A stretch of DNA of 64,000 bases from the NCBI RefSeq assembly GCF_014203545.1, contig NZ_JACHJG010000003.1:558001-622000 (forward strand). The letters run 5' to 3'. The position numbers were made by a program, and so were the translations under genes. The stretch is from Streptomyces netropsis (GTDB lineage: Bacteria; Actinomycetota; Actinomycetes; Streptomycetales; Streptomycetaceae). Below are positions 53,357 to 63,671 of the stretch, piece by piece. The notes below the pieces were generated by a model. It ran no database searches and was not told the origin of the DNA. It saw only the letters and a program-made list of their open reading frames with translations. Numbering within the stretch: position 1 is the stretch's first letter; each line of letters starts with the position of its first letter.

Positions 53357-53371
53357 TTAGACGCCGTCTAA
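53357..53371. promoter_or_regulatory. TTAGACGCCGTCTAA palindrome
   Basis: Perfect 15-mer (TTAGAC-GCC-GTCTAA). A TAGGAT -10 candidate lies at 53374-53379, so the palindrome falls between -35 and -10, the classical place for a TetR-type repressor. The ATG is 39 bases downstream. Confidence 0.6.
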
Positions 53372-53409
53372 GTTAGGATGGCCTTCTGAGACTGTTCAGG
53401 AGGCCATCC

Positions 53410-53835
53410 ATGTACGAGCCGATCCGTACCAAATCGGTCCACACCATGGCCGAGACCCGCACGGCCCACGGTCCGCACCGCTCCCGCGAGGAGGAGCTCG
53501 ACATCCGGCTGGCCGGGCATCTGACCGCGCTGCTGACCGTCACCGACGAGCTGCGCGCGCTCACGCCCGACGCCTCGCTGGACGACGCCGCGCACCGACT
53601 CGCCGAGCGGGTGGCGCGGCTGAGCGGCGGACACCCGCCGCTGCGGGCCACGCCGTCGGCCGGCACCTCCGCCCGGACGGCCTCCCGGGTCGCTTCGCTG
53701 CACCAGCGCGCGCACACCCTCGCCGGACAGGCCCTGGTGGTCGCCACGTCCCGAGGTGACGTCGCCGGCTCGGCGCTGGCCGCCGAGCGGCTGCGCGCCC
53801 ACGCGACGACGCTCGGCATCGCCGAAGCGGCCTGA
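53410..53835 (+). CDS. Small helical protein of unknown function
   Basis: 141 residues; AGGAGG lies seven bases before the ATG. After a polar N-terminus (about 35 residues) the chain is helical and Ala/Leu/Arg-rich (ELDIRLAGHLTALLTVTDELRALT, ARTASRVASLHQRAHTLAGQALVVATSRGDVAGSALAAERLRAHA). No signal peptide or named family recognised. It stands between the aminotransferase and convergent pckG with a tight palindromic operator upstream, so it is likely a regulated stress or growth-phase protein. Confidence 0.8.
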   Translation: MYEPIRTKSVHTMAETRTAHGPHRSREEELDIRLAGHLTALLTVTDELRALTPDASLDDAAHRLAERVARLSGGHPPLRATPSAGTSARTASRVASLHQRAHTLAGQALVVATSRGDVAGSALAAERLRAHATTLGIAEAA

Positions 53836-53894
53836 CGCGCCCCTTCGGCCGACGCTCCCCCGCCGACGTGTTTCTTCGCCTCGCGTTTCGTACG

Positions 53895-53936
53895 CCCGTG
53901 GGCCCGGTCCGAGACAGGTCGGACCGGGCCCACGGG
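53895..53936. terminator. Strong terminator between the small protein gene and pckG
   Basis: 18-bp perfect stem (53895-53912 with 53919-53936) followed on the plus strand by GGTTTT. Confidence 0.9.
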
Positions 53937-53952
53937 GGTTTTCGGGGAGCGA

Positions 53953-55773
53953 TCAGCCCAGGCGCTCGACCAGCGCCCGGTATTCGTCCCACAGCTCCTT
54001 CGGAGTGTGGTCACCGAAGGTGTTGAGGTGCTCGGGCACCAGCGATGCCTCCTCGCGCCACACCTTCTTGTCGACCGTGAGCAGCAGATCGAGGTCGGCG
54101 TCGCCGATCTCCAGGCCGTCGGTGTCGAGCGCCGCACGCGTCGGCAGTACGCCGATCGGGGTCTCGACGCCCTCCGCCTTGCCCTCCAGGCGCTCCACGA
54201 TCCACTTCAGCACCCGGCCGTTCTCGCCGAAGCCGGGCCACACGAAGCGGCCCTCCGCGTCCTTGCGGAACCAGTTGACGTAGTAGATCTTGGGCAGCTT
54301 CGCCTGGTCCTTGTCCTTTCCGACCTTGATCCAGTGGCCCATGTAGTCGCCCATGTTGTACCCGCAGAAGGGCAGCATGGCGAAGGGGTCGCGGCGCAGC
54401 TCGCCGACCTTGCCCTCGGCGGCGGCGGTCTTCTCGGAGGCGACGTTGGCTCCGAGGAACACACCGTGCTGCCAGTCGAAGGACTCGGTCACCAGCGGCA
54501 CGGCCGAGGCGCGGCGGCCGCCGAAGAGGATCGCCGAGATCGGCACGCCCTTGGGGTCCTCCCACTCGGGCGCGATGATCGGACACTGGGAGGCGGGGGT
54601 GGTGAAGCGGGCGTTGGGGTGGGCGGCCGGGGTCCCGGCGGCCGGGGTCCAGTCGTTGCCCTTCCAGTCCGTCAGGTGTGCGGGCTGCTCCTCCGTCATA
54701 CCCTCCCACCAGACGTCGTTGTCGTCGGTGAGGGCGACGTTGGTGAAGACCGAGTTGCCCCAGAGGGTCTTCATCGCGTTGGCGTTGGTGCTCTCGCCGG
54801 TGCCGGGGGCCACGCCGAAGAAGCCGGCCTCGGGGTTGATGGCGTAGAGGCGGCCGTCCTCGCCGAAGCGCATCCAGGCGATGTCGTCGCCGATGGTCTC
54901 CACGGTCCAGCCGGAGATGGTCGGCTCCAGCATGGCGAGGTTGGTCTTGCCGCAGGCGGACGGGAAGGCGGCGGCGACGTACTTGGACTCACCGGTCGGC
55001 GGGGTGAGCTTGAGGATGAGCATGTGCTCGGCCAGCCAGCCCTCGTCGCGGGCCATGACGGAGGCGATGCGCAGGGCGTAGCACTTCTTGCCCAGCAGGG
55101 CGTTGCCGCCGTAGCCGGAGCCGTAGGACCAGATCTCGCGGTCCTCGGGGAAGTGCGAGATGTACTTGGTGCTGCTGCACGGCCACGGGACGTCGGCCTC
55201 ACCCTCGGCCAGCGGGGCGCCGAGGGTGTGCACGGCCTTGACGAAGAAGCCGTCGGAGCCGAGCTCGTCGAGGACGGGGCGGCCCATCCGGGTCATGGTG
55301 CGCATCGAGACGGCGACGTACGCCGAGTCGGTGATCTCGACGCCGATCGCGGACAGCGGCGAGCCGAGCGGCCCCATGCAGAACGGCACGACGTACATGG
55401 TGCGGCCACGCATCGAACCCCGGAAGATGCCCTTCTCGCCGGAGAAGATCTCCCGCATCTCGGCCGGGGCCTTCCAGTGGTTGGTCGGGCCCGCGTCCTC
55501 CTCCTTCTCGGAGCAGATGAACGTGCGGTCCTCGACGCGCGCCACGTCGCTGGGGTCGGAGGCGGCGTAGTAGGAGTTCGGGCGCTTGACCGGGTCGAGC
55601 TTCTTGAAGGTGCCCTTGGCGACGAGCTCCTCGCACAGGCGCTCGTACTCGGCTTCGGAACCGTCGCACCAGACCACCTGGGCCGGCTCGGTGAGGGCGG
55701 CAATCTCGTCGACCCAGGAGATGAGCTCCTGGTGGTTGGTGAGGCTGGTGGGAGCCGCATTGCTGCGCGCCAC
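53953..55773 (-). CDS. pckG: GTP-dependent phosphoenolpyruvate carboxykinase
   Basis: 606 residues, the usual length for PEPCK-GTP, from GTG with GGAG upstream. It converts oxaloacetate plus GTP to phosphoenolpyruvate and CO2. The nucleotide loop [13 protein letters not shown] with the family's active-site Cys is near residue 270; [25 protein letters not shown] and the [10 protein letters not shown] region follow. It works with glpX of this window in gluconeogenesis. Convergent with the small protein gene and divergent from hlyIII. Confidence 0.96.
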   Translation of the reverse strand: MARSNAAPTSLTNHQELISWVDEIAALTEPAQVVWCDGSEAEYERLCEELVAKGTFKKLDPVKRPNSYYAASDPSDVARVEDRTFICSEKEEDAGPTNHWKAPAEMREIFSGEKGIFRGSMRGRTMYVVPFCMGPLGSPLSAIGVEITDSAYVAVSMRTMTRMGRPVLDELGSDGFFVKAVHTLGAPLAEGEADVPWPCSSTKYISHFPEDREIWSYGSGYGGNALLGKKCYALRIASVMARDEGWLAEHMLILKLTPPTGESKYVAAAFPSACGKTNLAMLEPTISGWTVETIGDDIAWMRFGEDGRLYAINPEAGFFGVAPGTGESTNANAMKTLWGNSVFTNVALTDDNDVWWEGMTEEQPAHLTDWKGNDWTPAAGTPAAHPNARFTTPASQCPIIAPEWEDPKGVPISAILFGGRRASAVPLVTESFDWQHGVFLGANVASEKTAAAEGKVGELRRDPFAMLPFCGYNMGDYMGHWIKVGKDKDQAKLPKIYYVNWFRKDAEGRFVWPGFGENGRVLKWIVERLEGKAEGVETPIGVLPTRAALDTDGLEIGDADLDLLLTVDKKVWREEASLVPEHLNTFGDHTPKELWDEYRALVERLG

Positions 55774-56038
55774 GATCGCTCCGTCCCGCCGGAACCGCGG
55801 TGCCCGGCGTCAGATGTTGAGGGTTGGAACGGACCTTGCCTTTTTGGCCGTTCTGCCAGCGAAGTCCGCTTCGTGATGGTTGCCCCTTGGGAGCTGCGAC
55901 CCAGACGCTTCGTGACCGCTCATCCGGTGCCGCCCGCACTCATTTGATCATCCGACTCCTCTTCCGATCTGTCCAGGGGGCGCCCCCGTGACCATCGCCA
56001 CGTGATACCGGTCCGTAACCTACGGTGGCGTAGGTAGC

Positions 56039-56782
56039 ATGTCGGGCATGACATCCGCGCCCGACGCAGCGCACAACGCGCCCCCCGCTCCCGCCGGCGC
56101 CGCGACCGCCGCACTCCCCGACGGCACGCCGCTGGACCCGGCGATTCCGGTCAAGCCGCGACTGCGCGGCTGGCTGCACGCCGGGATGTTTCCCGCCGTC
56201 CTGATCGCCGGCATGTTCCTGACCGCCCTGGCCGACAGCACCCGCGGCCGGATCGCCTGCGCGGTCTACGTCCTGACCGCGTGTCTGCTGTTCGGCATCA
56301 GCGCGCTCTACCACCGGGGCAACTGGAGCCCGCGCGTCAGCGGCCTGCTGCGCCGCCTCGACCACGCGAACATCTTCCTGATCATCGCGGGCACCTATAC
56401 GCCGCTGACCATGCTGCTGGTGCCCGGCGGCCGGGGGCAGGCGCTGCTGTGGGCGGTCTGGGCGGCCGCCGTGGCCGGCATAGCCTTCCGGGTCTTCTGG
56501 GTCGGCGCTCCACGCTGGCTCTACACCCCCTGCTACATCGCCATGGGCTGGGCCGCCGTCTTCTTCCTCCCGGACTTCCTGCGCAAGGGCGGCATCGCCG
56601 TGCTCGTCTGCGTGGTCGTCGGCGGTCTGCTCTACAGCGTGGGCGGCGTGATCTACGGCATCAAGCGCCCCAACCCGTCCCCCCGGTGGTTCGGCTTCCA
56701 CGAGGTCTTCCACTCACTGACGCTGGCGGCCTTCGTCGTGCACTACGTGGGCATCTCTCTGGTGGCCTATTCGCACGCCTGA
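56039..56782 (+). CDS. Hemolysin III / PAQR family membrane protein
   Basis: 247 residues; ATG 56039 preceded by AGGT, ATG 56048 is an alternative. Seven predicted helices after a Pro/Ala-rich tail. Family features: SALYHRGNWSPRVSGLLRRLDHANIFLIIAGTYTP (His, Asp and the transition to helix 3) and HEVFHSLTLAAFVVHYVG with the last His cluster. Members are membrane hydrolase-like proteins related to adiponectin receptors; in bacteria they affect membrane stress. Hemolysis is not implied. Confidence 0.9.
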   Translation: MSGMTSAPDAAHNAPPAPAGAATAALPDGTPLDPAIPVKPRLRGWLHAGMFPAVLIAGMFLTALADSTRGRIACAVYVLTACLLFGISALYHRGNWSPRVSGLLRRLDHANIFLIIAGTYTPLTMLLVPGGRGQALLWAVWAAAVAGIAFRVFWVGAPRWLYTPCYIAMGWAAVFFLPDFLRKGGIAVLVCVVVGGLLYSVGGVIYGIKRPNPSPRWFGFHEVFHSLTLAAFVVHYVGISLVAYSHA

Positions 56783-56980
56783 GACACCCGGCGCGAGACG
56801 CGCCCGTCGGCTCCTTCGCGGTGGCCGTGGCCTCGATGCCACGGCCACTCGCCATGTCAGGACACCGACACCCGCCAGGACCACGGCCAGCACCGCGACC
56901 TCACCCGCGACCAGGAAGCCTCCGACGCATAACGCCGCGACCAGCGTGGCCATCAGCTTCGCAACGGCACCTATCAGCAT
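56714..56980 (-). CDS. Small putative membrane protein, antisense overlap with hlyIII
   Basis: 88 residues from ATG 56980 with GGAGGGG four bases upstream. Residues about 5-45 are two hydrophobic segments (AKLMATLVAALCVGGFLVAG, then VAVLAVVLAGVGVLTW), followed by an Arg/Pro-rich tail. The last 69 bases overlap the 3-prime end of hlyIII on the other strand. The ribosome site and the helix pattern support a real gene, but the C-terminal part (RIGHQRDAHVVHDEGRQRQ) reads like shadow sequence. Confidence 0.4.
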   Translation of the reverse strand: MLIGAVAKLMATLVAALCVGGFLVAGEVAVLAVVLAGVGVLTWRVAVASRPRPPRRSRRARLAPGVSGVRIGHQRDAHVVHDEGRQRQ

Positions 56981-57161
56981 GTCCCCTCCGATCATCACTG
57001 AGTGAACCTTTGCCCTCCACTGAGCGTGACACACGGCACCGACAATCAGCGTGCCATCAAGACGGCGCGATTGAGGGCCACACGCTTTTGAAAGTCGCCT
57101 TCTTTCCACGCCAACTCCCGCACGCGGGCGATGTGGTTCCGCAAAACACACATGCCTGAGA

Positions 57162-57794
57162 ATGCTCTCCATGGCCTCAGTTCAGACATCATCCGCGGCG
57201 CAGCCCCAGCCCAGGCTCGGGTTGCGCGAGCGGAAGAAGATCCAGACCCGGCAGGCGATCCGCCGCGCCGCCTACCGGCTCTTCGAGAGGCAGGGGTACG
57301 ACGCGACGCCGGTGGACCAGATCGCGGAGGCCGCCGACGTCTCCCCCAGCACCGTGTTCCGGTACTTCCCGACCAAGGAGGACCTCGTCCTCACCGACGA
57401 GTACGACCGCGTCATGGAAGCCGCGATCAGGGCCCGCCCACCGCACGAGTCACCGCTGGAAGCCGTCCGGCACGGCGTCCTGGACTTTCTGCGCCACACC
57501 ATCGAGCACGACATCACCGAACTCATGCAGCGCACCAGGCTCGTACGGGCGGTCCCGGCGCTGCGCGGCAGAACGGCGGAGGGCACGGCGGAGTCGTCCC
57601 GCATGCTCCGCGCGGTGCTGGCGGAGCGTACGGGGCGGTCGGCGGACGACCTGGAGGTGCGGGTCGCCGCCGTCGCGATCCTCGCGGCGATACAGGAGGC
57701 CATGATGACGTGGGTGGACCGCGGTCAGGGCGAGGACCTCATGGCCATCATCGGCCGCAGCCTGGACGTATTGGCGCGCGGCCTGACCCTCTGA
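57162..57794 (+). CDS. TetR-family transcriptional regulator
   Basis: 210 residues; ATG 57171 is an equally good start. Helix-turn-helix: RQAIRRAAYRLFERQGYDATPVDQIAEAADVSPSTVFRYFPTKEDLVLTDEYD. The C-terminal domain is helical (TELMQRTRLVRAVPALRGRTAEGTAESSRMLRAVLAERTG) and resembles the MftR/AcrR-type group with a C-terminal TetR_C_17-like domain. No adjacent target is obvious; it ends 30 bases before the convergent DUF255 gene. Confidence 0.88.
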   Translation: MLSMASVQTSSAAQPQPRLGLRERKKIQTRQAIRRAAYRLFERQGYDATPVDQIAEAADVSPSTVFRYFPTKEDLVLTDEYDRVMEAAIRARPPHESPLEAVRHGVLDFLRHTIEHDITELMQRTRLVRAVPALRGRTAEGTAESSRMLRAVLAERTGRSADDLEVRVAAVAILAAIQEAMMTWVDRGQGEDLMAIIGRSLDVLARGLTL

Positions 57795-57824
57795 CCGCCC
57801 CCCCCCTCACGGCCGCCCGCGGCC

Positions 57825-59915
57825 TCACTGCTGCCCCGTCAGCTGCTCCTCCAGGGTCTTGGGGTCGGCCGTCGGCGCGTCGCAGGTGAAGTGGCGGCAC
57901 ACATAGGCGGCCGGACGGGCGTCGACCAGCGAACGACCGGCCAGCAACGGGACCTCCACCTGCTCTCCCTCCGCGCCCGACGGCGGCTCGCCCACCGCGA
58001 CGACCAGGCCGGGCGCCGTGGACAGCAGAGCGGTGCGGTGCAGTTCACCGGTGGCCGGGTGGTCGTGCGGGCCGACGACGGCGACCTCGCGGGGACCGTC
58101 CAGCAGCGCCTCCGTGACGGCCAGACCCCAGCTGATGAAACGGGGTGCCTTCGGGCCGAGCACCCGCACCACACCGAGCGCGCGCTCCGCCGCTTCCCGG
58201 TGCGGGGAGCTGCCCGTGTAGGCGGCGTAGGACAGCAGCGCCCCGGCGGCCGCCGTCCATCCGGAGGGCGTGGCGTTGTCCGTGGGGTCCTGCGGGCGGC
58301 GGATGAGGGCCTCGGCGTCGTCGGCGGTGTCGTACAGCGTGCCGTTCGGGGCGGTGAAGTGGACCAGGACGGTGTCCAGGAGCAACCCCGCGAAGTCGAC
58401 CCACACCCCCTCTCCGGTGACACCGGAGAGGGCGAGGAAGCCCTCGGCGACGTCGGCGTAGTCCTCCAGGACGCCGGCGTGGGAGCCGGCGACACCGTCC
58501 AGGGAGGTGCGGAACAGCCGCGCGTGCCAGTCCATGTGGGTGCGTACGAGCAGGTCCGCGGCGTCCGTCGCGGCCTGGACGAGGTCGGGGCGATCGAAGT
58601 AGGCGCCGGTCTCGGCGAGCGCGGCGATGGCCAGGCCGTTCCAGGCGGCCACGACCTTGTCGTCACGGCCGGGCCGCGGCCGCTCCTCGCGCGCCGCGAG
58701 CAGCCGGGCCCGTACGGACGCGATCTTCCCCGCTTCCATGAGCTGCTCGGTGTCGGGCAGCTGAAGGACGGAGGCACCTTCCTCGAAGGTGCCGTCCTCG
58801 GTCACCCCGAAGTGGGCCGCGGCGAGCGCCGCGTCCTGCTCCCCCAGCACTTCCCTCAGCTGGGCGGGGGTCCAGACGTAATAGGCGCCCTCGACGTGCT
58901 TGCCGCTCCCGTCGCCCGGCACCGCGCTGTCGGCGTCCAGAGCGGAGGCGAACCCGCCCTGCTCCGTGCGCATTTCGCGCACCAGGAAGTCGGCCGTCTC
59001 CAGAGCCACCCGCCGGGCGAGCTCGGAGCCGGTGGCACGCCACAGATGCGCGTAGACCCGGCACAGCAGGGCGTTGTCGTACAGCATCTTCTCGAAGTGC
59101 GGCACGACCCACGAGGCGTCGACGGAGTACCGCGCGAAGCCGCCTCCGAGCTGGTCGTAGATCCCGCCGCGGGCCATCGCCTCACAGGTGGCCTCCGCCA
59201 TCTGGAGGGCGGCCGCCGAACCGGTGCGGGCCTGGTGGCGCAGCAGGAACTCCAGCGTCATGGACGGCGGGAACTTCGGCGCACCGCCGAAGCCGCCGCG
59301 CACGGCGTCGAAATCGCGGGTCAGCCCCATCAGCGCCCTGTGCGGGTCCTCGACGGTCGGCGGCTGCGGGGCGGCCGGGCCGCCGTCCTCCGACGTCGGC
59401 ACGCCGAAGGCCAGGGTGCGCTCGGACAGGTCCCGCACGATACGGCCGGCGACCTCTCCGACCTCTTCGCGGCGGTCGGTCCACGCGACCTTCACCCCCT
59501 CCAGCACCTGCCGGAACGACGGCATGCCGTGCTTGGGCGCGGGCGGGAAGTAGGTGCCGAAGTAGAAGGGCTCGGCCTCGGGGGTGAGGAAGACCGTCAT
59601 CGGCCAGCCGCCCTGACCGGTGGCGGCCTGGACGGCCTCCATGTACACCGCGTCGATGTCCGGCCGCTCCTCGCGGTCGACCTTGACGGACACGAAGTGC
59701 TCGTTGAGGAACCCGGCGGTCGGCCCGTCCTCGAACGACTCGTGCGCCATCACGTGGCACCAGTGACAACTCGAATACCCGACGCTCAGAAGCACGGGCA
59801 CACCACGGCGCCGGGCCTCGTCGAAGGCCTCGGGAGACCAGGGCCACCAGTCGACCGGGTTCTCTGCGTGCTGGAGGAGGTACGGGGACGTCTCATGCGC
59901 CAGGCGGTTCGGCAT
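57825..59915 (-). CDS. DUF255 thioredoxin-like / glycosidase-fold protein (YyaL, SPATA20 family)
   Basis: 696 residues. The N-terminal thioredoxin-like domain has the redox pair in [17 protein letters not shown] (Cys50, Cys53). It is followed by an alpha/alpha-barrel domain of the AGE/six-hairpin type ([44 protein letters not shown]) and a short C-terminal extension. The family is conserved from bacteria to man with no settled reaction. Stop-to-stop convergent with the TetR gene; divergent from the STAND gene. Confidence 0.9.
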   Translation of the reverse strand: MPNRLAHETSPYLLQHAENPVDWWPWSPEAFDEARRRGVPVLLSVGYSSCHWCHVMAHESFEDGPTAGFLNEHFVSVKVDREERPDIDAVYMEAVQAATGQGGWPMTVFLTPEAEPFYFGTYFPPAPKHGMPSFRQVLEGVKVAWTDRREEVGEVAGRIVRDLSERTLAFGVPTSEDGGPAAPQPPTVEDPHRALMGLTRDFDAVRGGFGGAPKFPPSMTLEFLLRHQARTGSAAALQMAEATCEAMARGGIYDQLGGGFARYSVDASWVVPHFEKMLYDNALLCRVYAHLWRATGSELARRVALETADFLVREMRTEQGGFASALDADSAVPGDGSGKHVEGAYYVWTPAQLREVLGEQDAALAAAHFGVTEDGTFEEGASVLQLPDTEQLMEAGKIASVRARLLAAREERPRPGRDDKVVAAWNGLAIAALAETGAYFDRPDLVQAATDAADLLVRTHMDWHARLFRTSLDGVAGSHAGVLEDYADVAEGFLALSGVTGEGVWVDFAGLLLDTVLVHFTAPNGTLYDTADDAEALIRRPQDPTDNATPSGWTAAAGALLSYAAYTGSSPHREAAERALGVVRVLGPKAPRFISWGLAVTEALLDGPREVAVVGPHDHPATGELHRTALLSTAPGLVVAVGEPPSGAEGEQVEVPLLAGRSLVDARPAAYVCRHFTCDAPTADPKTLEEQLTGQQ

Positions 59916-59951
59916 GACCCCATCCTTACCCCAACCGAGCCCGAGGGTGAG

Positions 59952-59993
59952 TTATCCACAAGCACGACAAGCGCGGCCCTTCGGTTATCCACA
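59952..59993 (+). other. Two DnaA boxes, 33 bases apart
   Basis: TTATCCACA at 59952-59960 and again at 59985-59993, same orientation, three helical turns apart. A weaker TTGTCCAGG follows at about 60009. They lie between the DUF255 gene and the STAND gene. Confidence 0.6.
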
Positions 59994-60076
59994 GGGCTGC
60001 CGGAAAACTTGTCCAGGCGGAACACTTGGGGTGAACACGTGAGGCACAGAGCAATCGCTGGTGAAGGGGGAACCAC

Positions 60077-63000
60077 ATGCCGGGTTCGCTGGCTGTGTTG
60101 CGAGAGGTCCACCGCACGGATGTCGAGGGCTTGTTGGGGCGCGCCGTCGAGGAAGAGGTGCGCCGTTCGGGTGGCCGGGCCGACGGCGTGGCGCTGTTGC
60201 GCCGGGCGCGCGAGGAGCTCGACGCCATAGCGGCCACGGCGGCCGAGGAGTACGGCGCGTATGTGCGCGCCCTCGACGAGGAGGCGGCGTCGGCACGGCC
60301 GCTGACGGCCCGTCTGTCACGTGCCGCGCTCAGCACTCCGCTGCTGGTCACGGCCGTGGCGGCGGCGACGGCGTTCGGTGTCGACCTGGGGTACGGGACG
60401 TCGGCCGGGACCGCACTCGGCGCGGGGGCCGTGGTGGCCGTGGCCGGTTCGGCCGCCACCCTCCTCAAGCTGACGGCCGGGCACTGGCCGGCCGCGCACC
60501 GGCGGGCGGGCTTGCGGGGGCAGCCCGGCGGCGCCGAGCAGTTGCGCTTGCAGTGGCTGACGGCGGTGGAGGTGCGGGGCATCCGCCCGTTCCTGGACCA
60601 GCAGCGCATCGTGTCGGCGGCGACGCGCGCCAACGGCACGGGCGGGCAGCCGAGCACGGACACCGTGGGCCACGACCCGCTGCGACGGGGCACGGACCGT
60701 AGCGCGGCCGCCCTGCGGCGCAGTGTGCTGGAGCAGTCCTTCGATCACCTCCCGGCCCCGGACGGTCTGTTCGCGGGGCGCAGGGCGCAGATCACGCAGA
60801 TCGCCCAGTGGGTCCATCAGGCGCGGGCGAGCACGGAGACCAGACCGACGGTCGTCCTGCTGTACGGGCCGCCCGGGTCCGGCCGTTCGACGCTCGCGGT
60901 GCGGGCCGCCCACCATTTGCGCGACCAGTTCCGGGGCGCGTGCGTGGTGGACCTGCGCGGGGAGACCCAGGGGGCGCCGCCCTTGCCGACCCGGGACGCG
61001 CTGCTGCATCTGCTCAACAGGCTGGGCGCGCCGCGCGATCAGCTGCTGTTCCGGGAGCGCTCCCCGCAGGAGCGGCACCTGCGGCGGTTGTCCGAGCTCT
61101 ACCACCAGCACCTCACGGGGCTGCCGGTGACGGTGGTCCTGGAGGACGCCTCGGACGCGGAGCAGGTCCGCACGCTGATCCCGGAGCGCTCCGACAGCCT
61201 GGTGCTGGTCACGGCCCGCGCCCCGTTGGCCCTGCCCCCGGATCTGGTGGCCTGGGTGCACGAGCTGCCGGTCGAGCCGCTGGACGAGGCGGGCGCGGAG
61301 GAGCTGCTGCGTTCGGCGGCCGAGGAATCTCCCCCGGCCACAGCCCCGGGAGGCCCCGACGGGCCGCGGGAGCACTCCGGACCGGCCTCGCCCGATCCCG
61401 CGGCGCCGGGACCGGACGAGGAGAAGGCCATGGCCCGGGTGCGGGAGCTGTGCGGCGGGCTGCCGCTCGCCCTGCGCGTGGCGGGCTCCTCACTGGGGTC
61501 ACGCAGCCCGCAGTCGCTGGCAGCGGACCTGGAGGCGCACAGAACGGCCGATCCGGTGGAGCGGGCCCTGCGACTGCGCTACGCCGACCAGGAGGACAGC
61601 GCCCGTCGGCTCCTGCGGCGGCTGGCGCTGGCGGGGCGGGCCTCGCTCGGGGCGGCCGCGGCGGCGGCGCTGCTGGCGACGGACGAGCAGGAGGCGGCCC
61701 ACCAGCTGACGGCACTCGCCCGGGCCGGGCTGATCGAGAACGTACGCGCCAACCGGTACCGGATGCACGACCTCGTCCGGGACTTCGCACAGGCCCGGCT
61801 GCTCGACGAGGAGGAGCCCGACGAGCGGGCGGCGGCACAGGAGCGGCTGATCCGCAGCTACGCGGAGCTGGCCGACACGGTGATCCGCATGGTCGACGGC
61901 AAGACCTCGACCCGGGCGGACATGTTCACCCAGGGCGCCGCCGGGGGCCACGGCTTCGCCTCACTGGCCGCGGCGCTGCGCTGGCTGGACGACGAGTCCA
62001 GCTTCATCACCGCGGCCCTGCGCCACGCGGAGGGCGTCGACCAGGCGGCGGTGCTGCACCTGCTGGGCGCCCTGTGCGACTACTGCCTGCTGCGTGGCGA
62101 TCTCTACCGGCTGGGTGAGCTGAGTGACCTGACACAGGCCACGGACCGGGGCCTGCTGTCGCGTTCGGTGCAGTGGCGCACGGGTGTCGCGGCCCGGCAG
62201 CTGGGCGAGCTGGACAAGTCCCGTACGACCCTGTCCTCCGTCGTCGATCTGTACTTCGACGCCCAGCATCCGGCGGGGGCCGCCCGGGCGCTGCGCGACC
62301 TGGGCGTCACCTTGCAGCATCAGGGCAATCTCCAGGAGGCGGCGGTGAGGCTCCGGGAGGCGCTGGATCTCCAGGCCGCGCCGGAGCTGAGCGGGGACCG
62401 GGCCTGGACCATGCACGCCCTGGCGGCGGTCGAGCGGGACCGGGCACGGATAGCGCAAGCACTGGACCTGCTGAACGAGGCGCTGGAGCTGCACCGGCGG
62501 AGCGAGAGCGTGCACGGCCAGGCCTGGGCGCACTTCCAGCTCGGCCAGGTGCGGCTGCGGATGGGCCAGGTGACCCGCGCGGAGGCGGAGCTCCGCGAGG
62601 CCCTGGAGAGCTACGGGCGGACACGGGACAGCCGTGGTGAGGCCTGGGCCCTGACCCAGCTGGCGCGGGCCCGCCTGGTGGCCGGGGATCCGGCCAGAGC
62701 GGCGGATCAGCTGCGGCGGGCGACGGCCCGCCACCGGGAGAACGAGGACGCGCGCGGCGAGGCCTGGTCGCTGTACTACCTGGGCCAGTCGCTGGAGGAG
62801 TGCGGGGACCAGGCCGCGGCGGTGCGGTCCCTTGAGCGGGCGCGCACGATGTTCAACCGGATGCGGGACGGGTACGGCCTGGCCTGCGCCCGGCACCACT
62901 CGGGGCGGGTCACCCGTGACCAGCGGGCGGCGCAGACGGGGAGCTTGCGCAACAGCGGATTCGCCCGGCAGTTGTTGCAGGACGCCCGGACGGACTTCCG

Positions 63001-63427
63001 GCGTCTGGCCGTCCCGCACGGCGAGGCGTGGTCCTGTACGGAGCTGGCGGTGATCGACGCGGGCAACGGGCGCGCGGTGCAGGCCCTGACGCTGCTGGAG
63101 GAGGCGACGCGGCTGTTCGCGGAGTACGGCGACCGACGCGGTGGGAGCTGGGCCCGGTTCCTGCGCTGCACGCTGCTGCCGTACGCCTCGCCGGGAGGCG
63201 CGGTGGTGGGGGCGGCGGTGGCCGAGGAGGAGCTGGCCGCGCTCCTGCGCGAGCTGCGGGACGCCGACTGGGCGGGCGACCCGGCTCTGGAGGACTACGC
63301 GGAGGCGTACGCCGTGATGCTGGAGAGAGGTGCCTCGCCGGAAACGGGATGGCAGGCATGGCGGCTCGGCATGGTGCCGAACCGCCGGGCCCGCGAGGTC
63401 ATGGCGGTGCTGCCCCGGGAGGCCTGA
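60077..63427 (+). CDS. STAND (NB-ARC-like) ATPase with TPR repeats and N-terminal membrane region
   Basis: 1116 residues; GGGGGA precedes the ATG. Residues 1-75 are helical, 85-133 hydrophobic (two segments around AALSTPLLVTAVAAATAFGVDL and ALGAGAVVAVAGSAATLLKL), then a linker. The ATPase domain begins with DGLFAGRRAQI near 229 and Walker A GPPGSGRS at 264-271; Walker B TVVLEDA is at 352-358, and GGLPLALRVAGSSLG near 455 is the GLPL motif. From about 690 to 1060 TPR-like helical hairpins recur (ARALRDLGVTLQHQGNLQEAAVRL, AWAHFQLGQVRLRMGQVTRAEAEL). No DNA-binding SARP domain is present. It is a signal-sensing switch; output unknown. Confidence 0.87.
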   Translation: MPGSLAVLREVHRTDVEGLLGRAVEEEVRRSGGRADGVALLRRAREELDAIAATAAEEYGAYVRALDEEAASARPLTARLSRAALSTPLLVTAVAAATAFGVDLGYGTSAGTALGAGAVVAVAGSAATLLKLTAGHWPAAHRRAGLRGQPGGAEQLRLQWLTAVEVRGIRPFLDQQRIVSAATRANGTGGQPSTDTVGHDPLRRGTDRSAAALRRSVLEQSFDHLPAPDGLFAGRRAQITQIAQWVHQARASTETRPTVVLLYGPPGSGRSTLAVRAAHHLRDQFRGACVVDLRGETQGAPPLPTRDALLHLLNRLGAPRDQLLFRERSPQERHLRRLSELYHQHLTGLPVTVVLEDASDAEQVRTLIPERSDSLVLVTARAPLALPPDLVAWVHELPVEPLDEAGAEELLRSAAEESPPATAPGGPDGPREHSGPASPDPAAPGPDEEKAMARVRELCGGLPLALRVAGSSLGSRSPQSLAADLEAHRTADPVERALRLRYADQEDSARRLLRRLALAGRASLGAAAAAALLATDEQEAAHQLTALARAGLIENVRANRYRMHDLVRDFAQARLLDEEEPDERAAAQERLIRSYAELADTVIRMVDGKTSTRADMFTQGAAGGHGFASLAAALRWLDDESSFITAALRHAEGVDQAAVLHLLGALCDYCLLRGDLYRLGELSDLTQATDRGLLSRSVQWRTGVAARQLGELDKSRTTLSSVVDLYFDAQHPAGAARALRDLGVTLQHQGNLQEAAVRLREALDLQAAPELSGDRAWTMHALAAVERDRARIAQALDLLNEALELHRRSESVHGQAWAHFQLGQVRLRMGQVTRAEAELREALESYGRTRDSRGEAWALTQLARARLVAGDPARAADQLRRATARHRENEDARGEAWSLYYLGQSLEECGDQAAAVRSLERARTMFNRMRDGYGLACARHHSGRVTRDQRAAQTGSLRNSGFARQLLQDARTDFRRLAVPHGEAWSCTELAVIDAGNGRAVQALTLLEEATRLFAEYGDRRGGSWARFLRCTLLPYASPGGAVVGAAVAEEELAALLRELRDADWAGDPALEDYAEAYAVMLERGASPETGWQAWRLGMVPNRRAREVMAVLPREA

Positions 63428-63671
63428 GCCACCCGTGGCGGGTCGTGCGACCAGGGCCCCGACGCGCAGGTCAGGCCCGCGCCTTTCGGGCAGGCCGACT
63501 CTCGCGTCGGGGTGTCGGCCCGCGCGTCAGGATCGGCCCGCCCGCCGGTCGGGTCGACCACCCGTCGGGGTGGGTCGACCGTTCCGTCCGGGCGCGCCGA
63601 CCTCACCCGGCGGTCGACCGGTCGCCCGTCGGGCGGCCGGCCTCACCGACCGGGGTGGCCGAGCCCGCCGG

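Noticed and set aside
59952..59993. Replication origin at the DnaA boxes
   Set aside because: Only two good boxes; oriC has many, and dnaA/dnaN are not here.
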